Part shown: piece by piece, positions 36,822 to 47,678 of the stretch | How positions within the stretch are numbered: the stretch's first letter is position 1 | How the letters are laid out: each line of letters begins with the position of its first letter | Assembly (NCBI RefSeq): GCF_016617715.1 | Contig: NZ_CP067225.1 | Coordinates: 310,001-374,000, forward strand | Direction of reading: 5' to 3' | Source: Paracoccus sp. MC1862 | GTDB taxonomy: Bacteria > Pseudomonadota > Alphaproteobacteria > Rhodobacterales > Rhodobacteraceae | Length of the DNA: 64,000 nt | Notes under the pieces: model-generated | The model's input: the letters and a program-made list of their open reading frames with translations, nothing else | Databases searched by the model: none | What the model was told of the DNA's origin: nothing | Position numbers and translations under genes: made by a program

Positions 36822-37682
36822 ATGAAGTTTCAATTCATTGCCAATTACCGTGGCAATCTGCCGCGCAGCGGTCTGTGCCGCCTGATGGGGGTGACGGACC
36901 GCGGGTTCCGGGCCTGGAAGCAGCGGCCGCGGTCGCAGCGCCAACGGCGTGACATGGTGATCCTGGCCCATATCCGAGAACAGCATCGCCGCAGCCTGGG
37001 CAGCTATGGCAGGCCATGCATGACCGAAGAACTCAACGAACTGGGTCTGACTATCGGCCAGCGGCGCGTTGGCCGTCTGATGCGCCAGAACGGCATCCAG
37101 GTCGTTCGCAGCCGCAAGTTCAAGCGCACCACCGACAGCGATCACGCCTTCAACATCGCGCCGAACCTCCTGAGAGCCAGAACTTCACCGCGAGCCGGCC
37201 GAACCAGAAATGGGCGGGCGACATCACCTATGTCTGGACGCGCGAGGGCTGGGTCTACTTGGCCGTCATCATCGATCTGTTCTCACGGCGCATGGTCGGC
37301 GGGGCGATCAGCAGCCGAATGAAGCAGGATCTGGCGCAGGGCGCTGAACATGGCAATCGCGTTGCGTCGCCCGCCACTGGGTTGCATCCATCACACCGAT
37401 CGCGGCTCGCAATACTGTGCCCATCACTATCAGAAGCTACTGCGCCAGCACGGTTTCAAGGTTTCGATGAGCGGCAAGGGCAATTGCTGTGATAATTCGG
37501 CGGTCGAGAGCGTCTTCAAGTCGCTGAAGGCCGAACTGGTCCGGCGGCGCAACTGGCAAACCCGGCGCGAGGTCGAAATGGCGCTCTTCGAATACATCAA
37601 CGGATTCTACAACCCGCAGAAAACACTCGGCCCCCGGCTGGAAATAACCCGTGGCCTTCGAACAGAGGGCCGCCTAACATGA
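36822..37682 (+). pseudogene. IS3 OrfB, frameshifted
   Basis: The start overlaps the end of orfA (CCATGA). The first frame gives [40 protein letters not shown] and [20 protein letters not shown]. Near 37170 it shifts to [20 protein letters not shown] (first catalytic Asp) and [15 protein letters not shown] in family terms; near 37350 it shifts again to [17 protein letters not shown] (second Asp) and [20 protein letters not shown] (Glu), ending EYINGFYNPQKTLG. All three DDE residues survive but two frameshifts break the protein. Confidence 0.9.
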
Positions 37683-37769
37683 GCACCTGACCGGAACGAA
37701 ACCGGGACAGGTCTAGTTGCGCTTGCCGCCCGGCAGGGGCGCTGCGGCCAGCGGCGGATCCCGGCCCTG

Positions 37770-38510
37770 CTCGGGCATGCCGGCCGGACGGGGAACGTGA
37801 CGCGCGGCGAGGGGGCGAGGCCTGCGTCGCCGGCGGCGGGAGGGGCTGACGGCGCCTGCGCCGCAACCGGGGAAGGCGCGGCTCCGGCGCGACGACGGAT
37901 CGTGCCTCCGTCTGCGGCCAGCGCGTCCAGACCACGTCCGGTCTTGCGACTTCGTCGCGGCCCGGACCCGTGACGGCGGGAAGTTCCGCATGCGCGACCT
38001 GATCGACGGGTTCGCCCGGGAATCCCTGGCGCTCCGGCTCAGCCGCAAGCCGAACGCGCCGGCTGTCATCGACGTGCTGCCGGACCGGTTCCTCCTCCGC
38101 GGCGTGCCCGGCCCTGTCCGGCCGGACAACGGCCCGGCGTTCGTGGCCACCGCGCTGCGCGACCGGATCGCCGCGGCCGGCGCCGGAACGGCCTCTGTCG
38201 AGCCTGGATCCCCCGGGGAGGGAGGAGGATCAGGAAACGGTCCGGGGGACTGTGTGCCCGACGACGGGCCGCTGCGAGAGCTTCACCGCCAAGCTGCGCG
38301 ACGAGCGGCTCACCGGCGACATCCTCTGCAGCCTCGCCGCGGCGAAGATCGTCCTCGCGGCGGGGCGCCGCCCTTGCACCACAAAGCGCCCGCATTCCTC
38401 CCCGGGCGAGCGGCCCCCCGCTCCCGAGGTCCCGCAGGGACCGCCTTCGCCACCCGGAGCCGCTTGCCCGGCCACCCCGAGCATGGCGCCAGGACCCGTC
38501 ATGCACCAAG
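37770..38510 (+). pseudogene. Second IS3-family transposase, degenerate
   Basis: A different IS3-type OrfB can be traced with many changes: LRRDDGSCLRLRPARPDHVR, then CDFVAARTRDGGKFRM, RDLIDGFARESLALRL, GVPGPVRPDNGPAFVATAL (second Asp), EPGSP, then after a shift ESFTAKLRDERLTGDIL and KRPHSSPGERPPAPEV. Family proteins read DGRKFRMLNLIDEFTRE, RSDNGPEF and SPWENGYIESFNARLRDELL; the segment with the catalytic Glu (WENGYIE) is destroyed. Base composition is extremely GC-rich (runs of CGGCGG), unlike its neighbour IS3. Confidence 0.8.
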
Positions 38511-38696
38511 TGTCACATGGGATGTTACAACTAATCAAGGGAAATAGAAAACCAGGCCACAACATTCTATTAACGCCAAACCTGAAAATTTTCTGTGGGT
38601 ATTACAGGCCACAACGCACGATATTTACAAATATTCCGTGAGATATGTGACCAGATATCTCCAGACAAAGATGGGAGCTCACTTGGTCCACAAGCG
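38511..38696. other. AT-rich intergenic strip
   Basis: This stretch is clearly richer in A and T than its flanks. It carries AGGCCACAAC twice (about 38554 and 38609) and no open frame of note. It is the border between the mobile-element zone and the conserved core. Confidence 0.55.
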
Positions 38697-39182
38697 TCAG
38701 CGCAGCCCGGTTGCTTCCAGCAGACCCTTGCGCTTGGCCTCGTAGTAGTAGCCGCGGGAATACCATTTCACGGCGGCATCATGGTTACCGTCGGCGACCA
38801 TATAGGCGCCGCGCAGGTATTTGACTCCATATTTCAGATTGTTTTCCGCATCCAGCAGCCCCGCGGGCGAGCCCCGATAGCCCATCCCGCGTGCAGTCGC
38901 CGGAAGCATCTGCATCAACCCGTAATAGGGACCATTGCGGGCACCGGGGCGATGACGGCTTTCGCGGATCACGATGCGGTGGACCAGTTCCTCGGGAACA
39001 CCATAAGCAGCCGAGTATTTCTGAATCAGCGCTCGCAGTTCGCGCGTCTCGTTCGGATGTAAGGCGGCTTGGCTGATGCGAGGCTGGACAAGATACATTC
39101 TCTCGGGATTGCCCCCGCCGCAAGCCGCAAGCGCCGTGACCAGCGCCAAGGCGCCGATGCGGGTGATCGTAGGGGTCATCAC
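38697..39182 (-). CDS. Lipoprotein lytic transglycosylase (SLT domain)
   Basis: 161 residues: lipoprotein signal with lipobox LALVTALAAC (Cys21), then a single lysozyme-like SLT domain: IQKYSAAYGVPEELVHRIVIRESRHRPGA (catalytic Glu at about 72), GPYYGLMQMLPATARGMGY and KYGVKYLRGAYMVADG. Cleaves peptidoglycan glycan strands with 1,6-anhydro product; periplasmic, membrane-anchored. Small for the family, so probably a housekeeping or secretion-associated enzyme. It follows lpd on the same strand about 200 bases downstream. Confidence 0.9.
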   Translation of the reverse strand: MMTPTITRIGALALVTALAACGGGNPERMYLVQPRISQAALHPNETRELRALIQKYSAAYGVPEELVHRIVIRESRHRPGARNGPYYGLMQMLPATARGMGYRGSPAGLLDAENNLKYGVKYLRGAYMVADGNHDAAVKWYSRGYYYEAKRKGLLEATGLR

Positions 39183-39383
39183 TGTCCTGACGAGTTCTGT
39201 TATGGTTGCGCCGGACGATAGCGACCCCCATCCATCGCACCAGCCTCAAAGCGGAACCCCGCCCCTCTAGCAAGCTTCCATCGGCAAGAATTCGCCGAGA
39301 AGTTGCAAGCTCCTCGGCTTCTTTCTAGCCCAGATATCCTCGCCGGAGGCCAGGCCGGGCACCGCCCGGCCTTTCCCTTCCGA

Positions 39384-40775
39384 TCAGACGTGAATCGCCC
39401 CGTCGCCGCAGGCGAGTGCCGCTTCGCGCACCGCCTCACTGACGGTCGGATGCGCGTGGCAGGTCAGCGCCACATCCTGCGCAGCCGCGCCGAACTCCAT
39501 TGCCACGCAGATCTCGTGAATCATTTCGCCCGCGCCGGGGCCGATGATGTGGCAGCCGAGGATGCGGTCGGTTTCCGCGTCCGCGATCAGCTTCACGAAG
39601 CCTTCCGCCTGCAGCATCGCCTTGGCCCGCGCGTTGCCCATCAGGGGGAACTTGCCGACCTTGATCTTGCGGCCTGTTGCCTTTGCACCTTCCTCGGTCA
39701 GACCGATCGAGGCGACCTCGGGCGCGGTATAGATGACGCCGGGGATCACGTCGTAGTTCACATGGCCATGCCTGCCGGCGATGATTTCGGCCACGGCCAT
39801 GCCCTCGTCCTCGGCCTTGTGGGCGAGCATTGGGCCGGGCACCGCGTCGCCGATGGCGTAGACGCCCGGAACACTGGTGGCGAAGTGGTTGTCGATGGCG
39901 ATCTCACCGCGGTCGGTCAGTTGCACACCCAACGCGTCGAGGCCGAGGCCGTCGTGATAGGGGCGGCGGCCGGTGGCGACCAGCACCACTTCGGCGTCAA
40001 GCGTCTGGGCCTCGCCGCCCTTCTTGGGCGTATAGGTGACGGTTGCACGGCCCTCGGCTGTCTCGACCCCCGAGACAGCGGCGCCAAGGATGAACTTTAG
40101 GCCCTGCTTGGACAGGATGCGCTGGAACTGCTTCTGCACCTCGCCGTCCATGCCGGGGGTGATGGCGTCAAGATATTCCACCACCGTGATCTGCGTGCCG
40201 AGCCGGCTGAAGACCGAGCCGAGTTCCAGCCCGATCACACCCGCCCCGATCACCACCATGGTTTCGGGGATCTTCTTCAGCGCCAGCGCGCCGGTGGAAT
40301 CGACGACGATGCCGGCGTCATTGTCCACCTCGACCCCCTTCAGCGCGGTCGAGACGGAACCCGAGGCGATGACGATGTTCTTCGCCTCATGCTCGGCGTC
40401 TCCGACCTTGACCTTGCCGGGGGAGGGTATCGAGGCCCAGCCCTTTAGCCAGTCGATCTTGTTCTTCTTGAACAGGAACTCGATGCCCTTAGTGTTGGTG
40501 CCGACCGTCTCGGTCTTGTAGCCCTGCATCCGGTCCCAGTCGATGTCGGCTGTCGCGTTCATCAGGCCGAGCTTCTCGAAGTTCTCGTGCATCTCATGGG
40601 CCATGTGGCTGGCGTGCAGCAAAGCCTTGGACGGGATGCAGCCGACGTTCAGGCAGGTGCCGCCCAGCGTCTCGCGCCCTTCGACGCAGGCGACCTTCAG
40701 CCCCAGTTGGGCGGCGCGGATGGCGCAGACATAGCCTCCGGGGCCGGCGCCGATGACGATCAGATCATACATCAC
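39384..40775 (-). CDS. lpd: Dihydrolipoamide dehydrogenase (E3)
   Basis: 463 residues: FAD site [19 protein letters not shown], redox-active pair in [16 protein letters not shown] (Cys about 41/46), NAD site [18 protein letters not shown]/redox site [20 protein letters not shown] and C-terminal HAHPTVSEA (catalytic His with the following Glu). It reoxidises the lipoyl groups of E2. Position downstream of sucAB marks it as the E3 of the 2-oxoglutarate dehydrogenase complex. Confidence 0.96.
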   Translation of the reverse strand: MMYDLIVIGAGPGGYVCAIRAAQLGLKVACVEGRETLGGTCLNVGCIPSKALLHASHMAHEMHENFEKLGLMNATADIDWDRMQGYKTETVGTNTKGIEFLFKKNKIDWLKGWASIPSPGKVKVGDAEHEAKNIVIASGSVSTALKGVEVDNDAGIVVDSTGALALKKIPETMVVIGAGVIGLELGSVFSRLGTQITVVEYLDAITPGMDGEVQKQFQRILSKQGLKFILGAAVSGVETAEGRATVTYTPKKGGEAQTLDAEVVLVATGRRPYHDGLGLDALGVQLTDRGEIAIDNHFATSVPGVYAIGDAVPGPMLAHKAEDEGMAVAEIIAGRHGHVNYDVIPGVIYTAPEVASIGLTEEGAKATGRKIKVGKFPLMGNARAKAMLQAEGFVKLIADAETDRILGCHIIGPGAGEMIHEICVAMEFGAAAQDVALTCHAHPTVSEAVREAALACGDGAIHV

Positions 40776-40866
40776 TTTGTCCTTTGTTCATGGCCGCCGG
40801 ACCGGGGGCTTCGCACCCCCATCGTCGCATAGGACGATCCCGCGGGATATTTGAGACCGCCCGAAT

Positions 40867-41265
40867 TCAGAACAGCGCGGTCAGGATCATCAGCATCGTG
40901 GCGAGGAAACCCACCCCGAAGATCAGCGAGCGCCAGGGCGACCAGCCGAGCGCATAGGCCGGGACATAGAGGATGCGGGCGAGCAGGTAGGCCCAGGCGC
41001 AGGCAGCGGTGAAGCCGGTGTTCGACTGGGTGAACTGGACCAGCACCACCGCGATGGTGAAGAAGGCCAGCGCCTCGAAGTGGTTGTTCACCGCACGGCG
41101 CAAGCGGCTGGTGCGCGCAGAGAACTGCGGCTCGCGGTCACGCGGCCCCACGTTCCACTGCTGCAGCCCGTCCTGGCCCATCGACCATCCGGCCAGCCCG
41201 ATCTGGACCGCCTGTAGGATGGCGGCGAGGCCGAGGACCAGAAGCTCGGGCGAGGGTGGGATCAT
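40867..41265 (-). CDS. MAPEG-family membrane protein
   Basis: 132 residues with four hydrophobic segments; the family pattern RxxRxxxNxxE is present as RLRRAVNNHFEALAFFTIAVV (about residue 55). MAPEG proteins in bacteria are small glutathione-linked or uncharacterised membrane enzymes. The start overlaps the preceding small gene by four bases (ATGA). Sits between sucB and lpd, an arrangement common in this family of bacteria; no functional link is known. Confidence 0.85.
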   Translation of the reverse strand: MIPPSPELLVLGLAAILQAVQIGLAGWSMGQDGLQQWNVGPRDREPQFSARTSRLRRAVNNHFEALAFFTIAVVLVQFTQSNTGFTAACAWAYLLARILYVPAYALGWSPWRSLIFGVGFLATMLMILTALF

Positions 41266-41522
41266 GCCGTCTGCACCACGTGATACTCGGCATCCTGCAC
41301 GCCGGCGCGGCCGTTGAAAACCTGGCCCGCGCCCTGCAGATAGTCGAGCGCGCGCTTGCCGTCCGCGACCTGATATAGCACCCAGACCCGGCCCGTGCCC
41401 TCGCGCCAGATCTGCAGCACCGACAGCGAGGCGTTGCCGCGGTCCTCGGCGTCGGCGTCGAACTCGGCCCGGAACTGGGCGTAGTCGGCGATGTCGTAGC
41501 GGGCGATGATCTGGTTGGTCAT
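41262..41522 (-). CDS. Small conserved protein of unknown function
   Basis: 86 residues: MTNQIIARYDIADYAQFRAE, then LSVLQIWREGTGRVWVLYQV and FNGRAGVQDAEYHVVQTA. The alternating strands and length suggest a dimeric alpha/beta-barrel (stress-response/monooxygenase-like) fold, which is only a guess. AAAGGACC precedes the ATG. It follows sucB by 55 bases and overlaps the MAPEG gene. Confidence 0.75.
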   Translation of the reverse strand: MTNQIIARYDIADYAQFRAEFDADAEDRGNASLSVLQIWREGTGRVWVLYQVADGKRALDYLQGAGQVFNGRAGVQDAEYHVVQTA

Positions 41523-41577
41523 GGCATGGTCCTTTCTTCGGATCGGGGCATTCCCGGCGAGAACGCCCCGGACCGGA

Positions 41578-43167
41578 TCAGAGGTCCATCAGCAGGCGGC
41601 GGGGGTCCTCCAGCGCCTCTTTCACGCGCACGAGGAACGTCACCGCGCCCTTGCCGTCCACGATCCGGTGGTCGTAGCTCAGCGCCAGATACATCATCGG
41701 GCGGATCACGATCTGGCCGCCGACCACGACCGGGCGGTCCTGGATCTTGTGCATCCCGAGGATCCCCGACTGCGGCGGGTTCAGGATCGGCGAGGACATC
41801 AGCGAGCCGTAGACCCCGCCGTTCGAGATGGTGAAGGTGCCGCCCTGCATGTCGGCCATGGTCAGCTTGCCGTCGCGGGCGCGGGCGCCGAGTTCACCGA
41901 TCTCCTTCTCGATCCCGGCGAAGGACTTCTGGTCGGCGTCGCGCACGACCGGGACCACGAGGCCGTTCGGGGTGCCCACCGCCACGCCCATGTGGACGAA
42001 GTTCTTGTAGACGACGTCGCCGCCGTCGATCTCAGCATTGACCTCGGGGACTTCCTTCAGGGCGTGGGAACAGGCCTTCACGAAGAAGGACATGAAGCCG
42101 AGCTTGACCTTGTGCTTCTTCTCGAACTGGTCCTTGTACTCGCTGCGGATGTCCATGATCGCCGACATGTCCACCTCGTTGTAGGTGGTCAGCATCGCGG
42201 CGGTGTTCTGCGCGTCCTTCAGCCGGCGGGCAATCGTCGCGCGCAGGCGGGTCATCTTCACCCGCTCCTCACGCCGCGAATCCTCGGCCGAGGAGGGCGC
42301 GCGGGGGGCAGGGGCAGGCTGCGGCGCCTCGGACCGCTGCGGCGCGGGGGCGGAACCCGCGCGGGCCACGTCTTCCTTCATCACCCGGCCGTCGCGGCCC
42401 GAACCCGTGACCTGATCGCGGCTGACGCCGGCTTCGGCCATCGCCTTTTTCGCGGACGGCGCGTCCTCGACATCGCTGCGCAGGACCACCTGCTCGGGAC
42501 CGTCGCCGGGCGAGCCGACCTTGTCGGCCGCCTCGATCCGCTTGTTCGGATCGCTGACGGGGACATCGCCCGGCCCGGCGATACCAGACGCCCCGGCCGA
42601 CGCGCCCTCGGTGATGATGGCCAGCCGCGCCTTGGCGTCCACGGTCGCGCCTTCCTCGGCCAGGATCTCGGCCAGCACGCCCGAGGCGGGGGCGGGAACC
42701 TCGACCGACACCTTGTCGGTTTCCAGCTCGCAGAGCATCTCGTCCTGCTGCACGGCGTCGCCCGGCTTCTTGAACCAGGTGGCGACCGTCGCCTCGGTCA
42801 CGCTTTCGCCCAGCGTCGGCACCATCACGTCAACGGATTTCCCGGCCATCTTCGGCTCACCCCTGTCTGCGGTCTGTTGGGCGGGCTGGACCGCCGCGGT
42901 TGCATTGTCGCGCGGGGCGGATGCCGCCCCGGCCTCGTCGATTTGCGCCAAGAGCGCGTTCGGCCCCACCGTCTCCCCCTCGGCCGCGACAATCTCGGCC
43001 AGAACCCCGGCGGCGGGCGAGGGGACTTCGACCGTCACCTTGTCGGTTTCCAGCTCGCACAGCATCTCGTCCACCGCGACGGCATCGCCGGGCTTCTTGA
43101 ACCATGTGGCGATGGTCGCCTCGCTGACGCTTTCGCCCAGCGCAGGCACTCGGACTTCGGTGGTCAT
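41578..43167 (-). CDS. sucB: Dihydrolipoamide succinyltransferase (E2 of 2-oxoglutarate dehydrogenase), two lipoyl domains
   Basis: ATG 43167 lies one base after the sucA stop (TGAGATG); 529 residues. Two lipoyl domains, each with the lipoylated Lys in [11 protein letters not shown] (about 43) and [11 protein letters not shown] (about 150), joined by Ala/Pro-rich linkers; a peripheral subunit-binding domain ([28 protein letters not shown] in family layout, core [15 protein letters not shown]); then the acyltransferase core with [26 protein letters not shown] and the active site [13 protein letters not shown]. Many SucB proteins have one lipoyl domain; two are found in some alphaproteobacteria. 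Confidence 0.95.
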   Translation of the reverse strand: MTTEVRVPALGESVSEATIATWFKKPGDAVAVDEMLCELETDKVTVEVPSPAAGVLAEIVAAEGETVGPNALLAQIDEAGAASAPRDNATAAVQPAQQTADRGEPKMAGKSVDVMVPTLGESVTEATVATWFKKPGDAVQQDEMLCELETDKVSVEVPAPASGVLAEILAEEGATVDAKARLAIITEGASAGASGIAGPGDVPVSDPNKRIEAADKVGSPGDGPEQVVLRSDVEDAPSAKKAMAEAGVSRDQVTGSGRDGRVMKEDVARAGSAPAPQRSEAPQPAPAPRAPSSAEDSRREERVKMTRLRATIARRLKDAQNTAAMLTTYNEVDMSAIMDIRSEYKDQFEKKHKVKLGFMSFFVKACSHALKEVPEVNAEIDGGDVVYKNFVHMGVAVGTPNGLVVPVVRDADQKSFAGIEKEIGELGARARDGKLTMADMQGGTFTISNGGVYGSLMSSPILNPPQSGILGMHKIQDRPVVVGGQIVIRPMMYLALSYDHRIVDGKGAVTFLVRVKEALEDPRRLLMDL

Positions 43168-43168
43168 C

Positions 43169-46135
43169 TCAGGCTCCGATCGTGATGGCGTCGTGGACCA
43201 GCGTGTCCTGTTCGACCTTGTGGCGGCTGGCGAGGCCCGTCGCGACCGAGGCCTGCGCGACCCGGCCGACATAGCGGGCGCGGGGATGGCTGGCGCCGAC
43301 GCGGTGCAGGACCCATTCAAGGTTCGGTTCCACGAAGCTCCAGGCGCCCTGGTTCTTGGGTTCCTCCTGGCACCAGACGATCTCGGCCTGCTTGAACCGC
43401 TCAAGCTCCTTGGACATCGACTGCGCGGGGAAGGGATAGAACTGTTCCAGCCGCAGCAGGTAGACGTCATCCGCCCCCGCCTCGTTCCGGGTGGCCAGCA
43501 GGTCGTAATAGACCTTGCCCGAGCAGATCACGACGCGGCGGATCCGGTCGTCCGGGGCAAGCTGGAAGTCCACCTTGCCGCGTTCCGCGTCGTCATGCAG
43601 CACCCGGTGGAAGGTCGAGCCGGTCTGGAACTCCTCGGCCGTGGAAACCGCCAGCGGATGGCGCAGCAGCGATTTGGGCGTCATCAGCATCAGCGGCTTG
43701 CGGAAGCTGCGGTGCAGCTGCCGCCGCAGGATGTGGAAGTAGTTGGCCGGAGTCGTCAGGTTCGCAACGATCCAGTTGTCCTCGGCCGACATCTGCAGCC
43801 AGCGTTCCAGCCGGGCCGAGGAGTGTTCCGGCCCCTGACCCTCGAAGCCATGCGGCATCAGGACGACAAGGCCCGACATCCGCAGCCACTTCTTTTCGCC
43901 CGACGAGATGAACTGGTCGAACATGATCTGCGCGCCGTTGGCAAAGTCGCCGAACTGGGCTTCCCACATGACCAGCGCGTTCGGCTCGGACAGCGAATAG
44001 CCATATTCGAAGCCCAGAACCGCGTATTCCGACAGCATCGAGTCGATAACCTCGTATCGCGCCTGCCCCTCGCGGATGTGGTTCAGCGGGTAATGGCGGT
44101 CCTCGGCCGTCTGGTCGACAAAGGCAGAGTGACGCTGACTGAAGGTGCCGCGCGCTGAATCCTGCCCCGACAGGCGCACCGGATGCCCTTCGGCCAGCAG
44201 GCTGCCGAAGGCCAGCGCCTCGCCGGTGGCCCAGTCGAAGCCGCGCCCGGTCTCGAACATCTGCTTCTTGGCTTCCAGCAACCGGCCCACGGTCCTGTGC
44301 AGGTCAAAGCCGTCGGGTACCCGCGTCAGCGCCGCGCCCACCGCCGTCATCGTCTCGGCCGGGATGCCGGTCTCGCCGGGGTGATAGTCTTCGCCCTCGG
44401 GCTTGAGGCCGGACCACTTGCCGTCGAGCCAGTCGGCCTTGTTGGGCTTGAAGACCTTGCCGGCCTCGAACTCCTCGTTCAGATGGGCCTGGAAGGCGGC
44501 CTTCATGTCCTCGATCTCGCCTTCCGGGATCAGGCCGTCCTTGACCAGCCGCTCGGTGTAAAGCTGCAGCGTCGTCTTGTGCGACTTGATCTGCTTGTAC
44601 ATCGCCGGGTTGGTGAACATCGGCTCGTCGCCTTCGTTGTGACCGAAGCGGCGATAGCAGAAGATGTCGAGGACGACGTCCTTGCGGAACTTCTGCCGGA
44701 ACTCTGTCGCAACGCGGGCGGCATGGACGACGGCCTCGGGGTCGTCACCGTTGACGTGGAAGATCGGCGCCTCGACCATCAGGGCGATGTCGGTCGGATA
44801 GGGGCTCGTCCGGCTGAAATGCGGCGCGGTGGTGAAGCCGATCTGGTTGTTGACGATGATGTGGATCGTCCCGCCTGTCCGGTGCCCGCGGATGCCCGAC
44901 AACTGCAGGCATTCCGCGACGACGCCCTGGCCCGCGAAGGCCGCATCCCCGTGCAGCAGGATCGGGATGACGCTGGTGCGGTCGATGTGGTCGTTATACT
45001 GGTCCTGCTTGGCGCGGACCTTGCCCAGCACGACCGGGTTCACCGCCTCGAGGTGCGAAGGGTTCGCGGTCAGCGACAGGTGCACGCTGTTGCCGCCGAA
45101 CTCTCGGTCCGACGAGGCGCCGAGATGGTATTTCACGTCGCCCGAGCCGTCCACGTCCTCGGGCTTGTAGCTGCCGCCCTGGAATTCGTGGAAGATCGCG
45201 CGATAGGGCTTTTCCATCACGTTGGCCAGCACCGACAGGCGGCCGCGGTGGGGCATGCCGATGGCGATCTCCTTCACGCCCAGCGCTCCGCCGCGCTTGA
45301 TGATCTGTTCCATCGCCGGAATCAGCGCCTCGGCCCCGTCCAGGCCGAAGCGCTTGGTGCCCATGTATTTGACATGGAGGAACTTCTCGAAGCCCTCGGC
45401 TTCGACCAGCTTCTTCAGGATCGCCTTGCGGCCCTCCTGGGTGAAAGCGATCTCTTTCCCATAGCCCTCGATCCGCTCTTTCAGCCAGGCGGCCTGCTCG
45501 GGGTCCGAGATGTGCATGAACTGCAGTGCGAAGGTGCCGCAATAGGTCCGCTTCATCAGATCGGAGATCTGGCGGATGGATGCGACCTGCAGCCCCAGCA
45601 CGTTGTCGATGAAGATCGGCCGGTCGAGGTCGCCCGAGGTGAAGCCGTAGGTCGCCGGGTCAAGCTCTCCCAGCGGCGGCACCTCGCGGATGCCCAGCGG
45701 GTCCAGATCGGCGTGCAGGTGGCCACGGATGCGATAGGCGCGGATCAGCATGATCGCGCGGACGCTGTCCAGCACGGCGCGGCGCAACTGCTCGTCCGAC
45801 AGCGACACGCCCTTTTCTTCGGCCTTGGTGGTGATCTTCCTGATCGCGGCCTTGGCCTCGGCCTCGGTCGCCATCGGCCATTCTCCGGTCAGCGCGGCGG
45901 TGTTCTCGTCCGAGGGCATCGGCGGCCAGTCGGGGCGTGCCCAGCTTGCGCCGCTGGCGCCGCGGGTGACGGTGGCCTCGCTGTCGCCGAGGCTGCGGAA
46001 ATATTCATCCCAGGCCTGATCGACGGCGGCCGGATCCTTCGCCCACTGGCCATAGAGCTGTTCCACGTAAGCCGCGTTCGCCCCCTGCAGGAAGGACGAA
46101 TCGCGGAAGGCGGAGTTCGGGGATTGATCGTTCAT
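43169..46135 (-). CDS. sucA: 2-Oxoglutarate dehydrogenase E1 component
   Basis: Start at ATG 46135 ([20 protein letters not shown]); the frame is open further up but family proteins start here. 988 residues, ThDP-dependent. Landmarks: [32 protein letters not shown], the ThDP motif [13 protein letters not shown]...NNQIGFTT (about 400-440), [21 protein letters not shown] and [25 protein letters not shown]. Decarboxylates 2-oxoglutarate and succinylates E2. Preceded by a stem-loop and sucD; tightly coupled to sucB. Confidence 0.96.
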   Translation of the reverse strand: MNDQSPNSAFRDSSFLQGANAAYVEQLYGQWAKDPAAVDQAWDEYFRSLGDSEATVTRGASGASWARPDWPPMPSDENTAALTGEWPMATEAEAKAAIRKITTKAEEKGVSLSDEQLRRAVLDSVRAIMLIRAYRIRGHLHADLDPLGIREVPPLGELDPATYGFTSGDLDRPIFIDNVLGLQVASIRQISDLMKRTYCGTFALQFMHISDPEQAAWLKERIEGYGKEIAFTQEGRKAILKKLVEAEGFEKFLHVKYMGTKRFGLDGAEALIPAMEQIIKRGGALGVKEIAIGMPHRGRLSVLANVMEKPYRAIFHEFQGGSYKPEDVDGSGDVKYHLGASSDREFGGNSVHLSLTANPSHLEAVNPVVLGKVRAKQDQYNDHIDRTSVIPILLHGDAAFAGQGVVAECLQLSGIRGHRTGGTIHIIVNNQIGFTTAPHFSRTSPYPTDIALMVEAPIFHVNGDDPEAVVHAARVATEFRQKFRKDVVLDIFCYRRFGHNEGDEPMFTNPAMYKQIKSHKTTLQLYTERLVKDGLIPEGEIEDMKAAFQAHLNEEFEAGKVFKPNKADWLDGKWSGLKPEGEDYHPGETGIPAETMTAVGAALTRVPDGFDLHRTVGRLLEAKKQMFETGRGFDWATGEALAFGSLLAEGHPVRLSGQDSARGTFSQRHSAFVDQTAEDRHYPLNHIREGQARYEVIDSMLSEYAVLGFEYGYSLSEPNALVMWEAQFGDFANGAQIMFDQFISSGEKKWLRMSGLVVLMPHGFEGQGPEHSSARLERWLQMSAEDNWIVANLTTPANYFHILRRQLHRSFRKPLMLMTPKSLLRHPLAVSTAEEFQTGSTFHRVLHDDAERGKVDFQLAPDDRIRRVVICSGKVYYDLLATRNEAGADDVYLLRLEQFYPFPAQSMSKELERFKQAEIVWCQEEPKNQGAWSFVEPNLEWVLHRVGASHPRARYVGRVAQASVATGLASRHKVEQDTLVHDAITIGA

Positions 46136-46203
46136 GACGGACACCTGACCGGCTTGGCCTTGTGAAGGGCAGGGCCGTTTCGCCGCGCCCGGGGGAAAGT
46201 CTT

Positions 46204-46229
46204 GCCGCCCCAACCTAAGCCGGGGCGGC
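46204..46229 (-). promoter_or_regulatory. Stem-loop between sucD and sucA
   Basis: Arms GCCGCCCC and GGGGCGGC with a ten-base loop, no U tract. Likely an mRNA processing or stability element that separates sucCD from sucAB levels. Confidence 0.5.
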
Positions 46230-46244
46230 GCGTTATCAACTGCC

Positions 46245-47129
46245 TTAGCGGCCCATCGCCTTCAGCACGGCCTCGCCGAGGCCCGCGGGGCTGTCGGCCA
46301 CGATGATGCCGGCGGCCTTCATGGCCTCGATCTTCGATTCCGCGTCGCCCTTGCCGCCCGAGACGATGGCGCCCGCATGGCCCATGCGGCGGCCGGGGGG
46401 CGCGGTACGGCCCGCGATGAAGCCCGCGGTCGGCTTCCAGCGGCCGCGCTTCTTCTCGTCGGCGAGGAACTGCGCCGCCTCTTCCTCGGCCGAACCACCG
46501 ATTTCGCCGATCATGATGATCGACTCAGTCTCGTCGTCGGCCAGGAACATTTCCAGCACGTCGATATGCTCCATCCCCTTGATCGGGTCGCCGCCGATGC
46601 CGACGGCCGAGGACTGGCCGAGGCCCACGTCCGAGGTCTGCTTGACCGCCTCATAGGTCAGCGTGCCGGACCGCGAAACGACGCCCACGCGGCCGCGCTT
46701 GAAGATGGAACCGGGCATGATCCCGATCTTGCATTCGTCGGGCGTCATGACGCCGGGGCAGTTCGGCCCGATCAGGCGGCTGGACGAGCCTTCCAGCGCG
46801 CGCTTGACCTTCATCATGTCCAGCACCGGGATGCCTTCGGTGATGCAGACGATCAGCGGCACCTGCGCGTCGATCGCCTCAAGGATCGAGTCCGCCGCGA
46901 AGGGCGGGGGGACGTAGATCACGCTGGCATTCGCGCCGGTCTGTTCAACGGCCTTGTGGACCGAGTTGAAGACCGGCAGGTTCAGATGCGTCGTGCCGCC
47001 CTTTCCGGGGGTCACGCCGCCGACCATCTGCGTGCCATAGGCGATCGCCTGCTCGGTGTGGAAGGTCCCCTGCGAGCCGGTGATGCCCTGGGTGATGACC
47101 TTGGTGTTCTTGTCGACGAGAATGGCCAT
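46245..47129 (-). CDS. sucD: Succinyl-CoA synthetase alpha subunit
   Basis: 294 residues: CoA-binding Rossmann start [59 protein letters not shown] and the phosphohistidine region [26 protein letters not shown] (active His about 248, in MGHAGAI). Works with SucC to make ATP/GTP from succinyl-CoA. A lipoprotein-like gene stands between it and sucC, 18 bases upstream. Confidence 0.96.
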   Translation of the reverse strand: MAILVDKNTKVITQGITGSQGTFHTEQAIAYGTQMVGGVTPGKGGTTHLNLPVFNSVHKAVEQTGANASVIYVPPPFAADSILEAIDAQVPLIVCITEGIPVLDMMKVKRALEGSSSRLIGPNCPGVMTPDECKIGIMPGSIFKRGRVGVVSRSGTLTYEAVKQTSDVGLGQSSAVGIGGDPIKGMEHIDVLEMFLADDETESIIMIGEIGGSAEEEAAQFLADEKKRGRWKPTAGFIAGRTAPPGRRMGHAGAIVSGGKGDAESKIEAMKAAGIIVADSPAGLGEAVLKAMGR

Positions 47130-47147
47130 TCCGTGTCCTTGTCGGTC

Positions 47148-47678
47148 TTACAGCTGGATACGCGCCAGCATGATTTCATTGAAATGGTGGCCGAGGGAAT
47201 TGCGCGCGGTAGCGATCCCTTCGTTCGGCCCGACCTGCCAGATTTGTTCCGTGCCACTGTCCTTGAGCAGCCGGGCCTGCGGGAACCACGCGGCCATCGA
47301 CTTGTGGATTTCCGCGTTCTGCCCGGTCTGGGCACGGGCGCGGACGGCGCACAGCCTGCCGTCCCTCGAAATCCGCACCGCAGGGCGCAAGTCGTTGGCC
47401 ACGAACTGCCGCAGCCCATCGCGCCAGCCGCCATCGGGAACGAAGCCGGCCGCCCGCAGCCGCGCCGCCCGGTCATTCGCATCGGCGCTACCCTTAATGC
47501 AGAACCGCTCGAAGTTCCCGGTCAGGCTGCGGCCAGTCGCTTTCGGCACGGCGAGAAGCGGGGATGTATTGGCAAGCTCTTGCCGCTCGGCGAAGTTCGC
47601 GTCGTTGTCCGTGGCGCAGGCGGTCAGGCCCGCCAGCGCGACAACTGCGAACATTGCATTGAGAGCGGCAGGTAACAT
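47148..47678 (-). CDS. Putative lipoprotein of unknown function between sucC and sucD
   Basis: 176 residues. N-terminal hydrophobic segment [12 protein letters not shown] with a lipobox Cys at about 21, so an outer or inner membrane lipoprotein. The mature part has two more Cys ([11 protein letters not shown] and [11 protein letters not shown]) that could form a disulfide. No family recognised. Its ATG overlaps the sucC stop (TGATG), so it is translated with sucC. Placing a lipoprotein in the middle of the succinyl-CoA synthetase pair is unusual; a role in the cycle is not implied by the sequence. Confidence 0.75.
   Translation of the reverse strand: MLPAALNAMFAVVALAGLTACATDNDANFAERQELANTSPLLAVPKATGRSLTGNFERFCIKGSADANDRAARLRAAGFVPDGGWRDGLRQFVANDLRPAVRISRDGRLCAVRARAQTGQNAEIHKSMAAWFPQARLLKDSGTEQIWQVGPNEGIATARNSLGHHFNEIMLARIQL

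Larger units (their letters stand above)
34889..37715 (+). mobile_element. IS3-family element split by an IS110 element
   Basis: Terminal repeats: left 34889-34914 (GACCTTTCCCAGTTTCGTTC) and right 37689-37715, whose reverse complement reads GACCTGTCCCGGTTTCGTTC. Inside are orfA and orfB of one IS3 element, separated by about 1.6 kb that contains an intact IS110 transposase. Without that insert the element would be about 1.2 kb, normal for IS3. Both IS3 genes are broken. Confidence 0.88.

Noticed and set aside
40790..40866. Hairpin with GGGGG...CCCCC between lpd and the MAPEG gene as a terminator
   Set aside because: Short stem, no U tract on the minus strand, and lpd follows on the same strand, so termination is doubtful.
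43183..46165. Plus-strand frames opposite sucA and sucB
   Set aside because: Shadows of well-recognised enzymes; no family features of their own.
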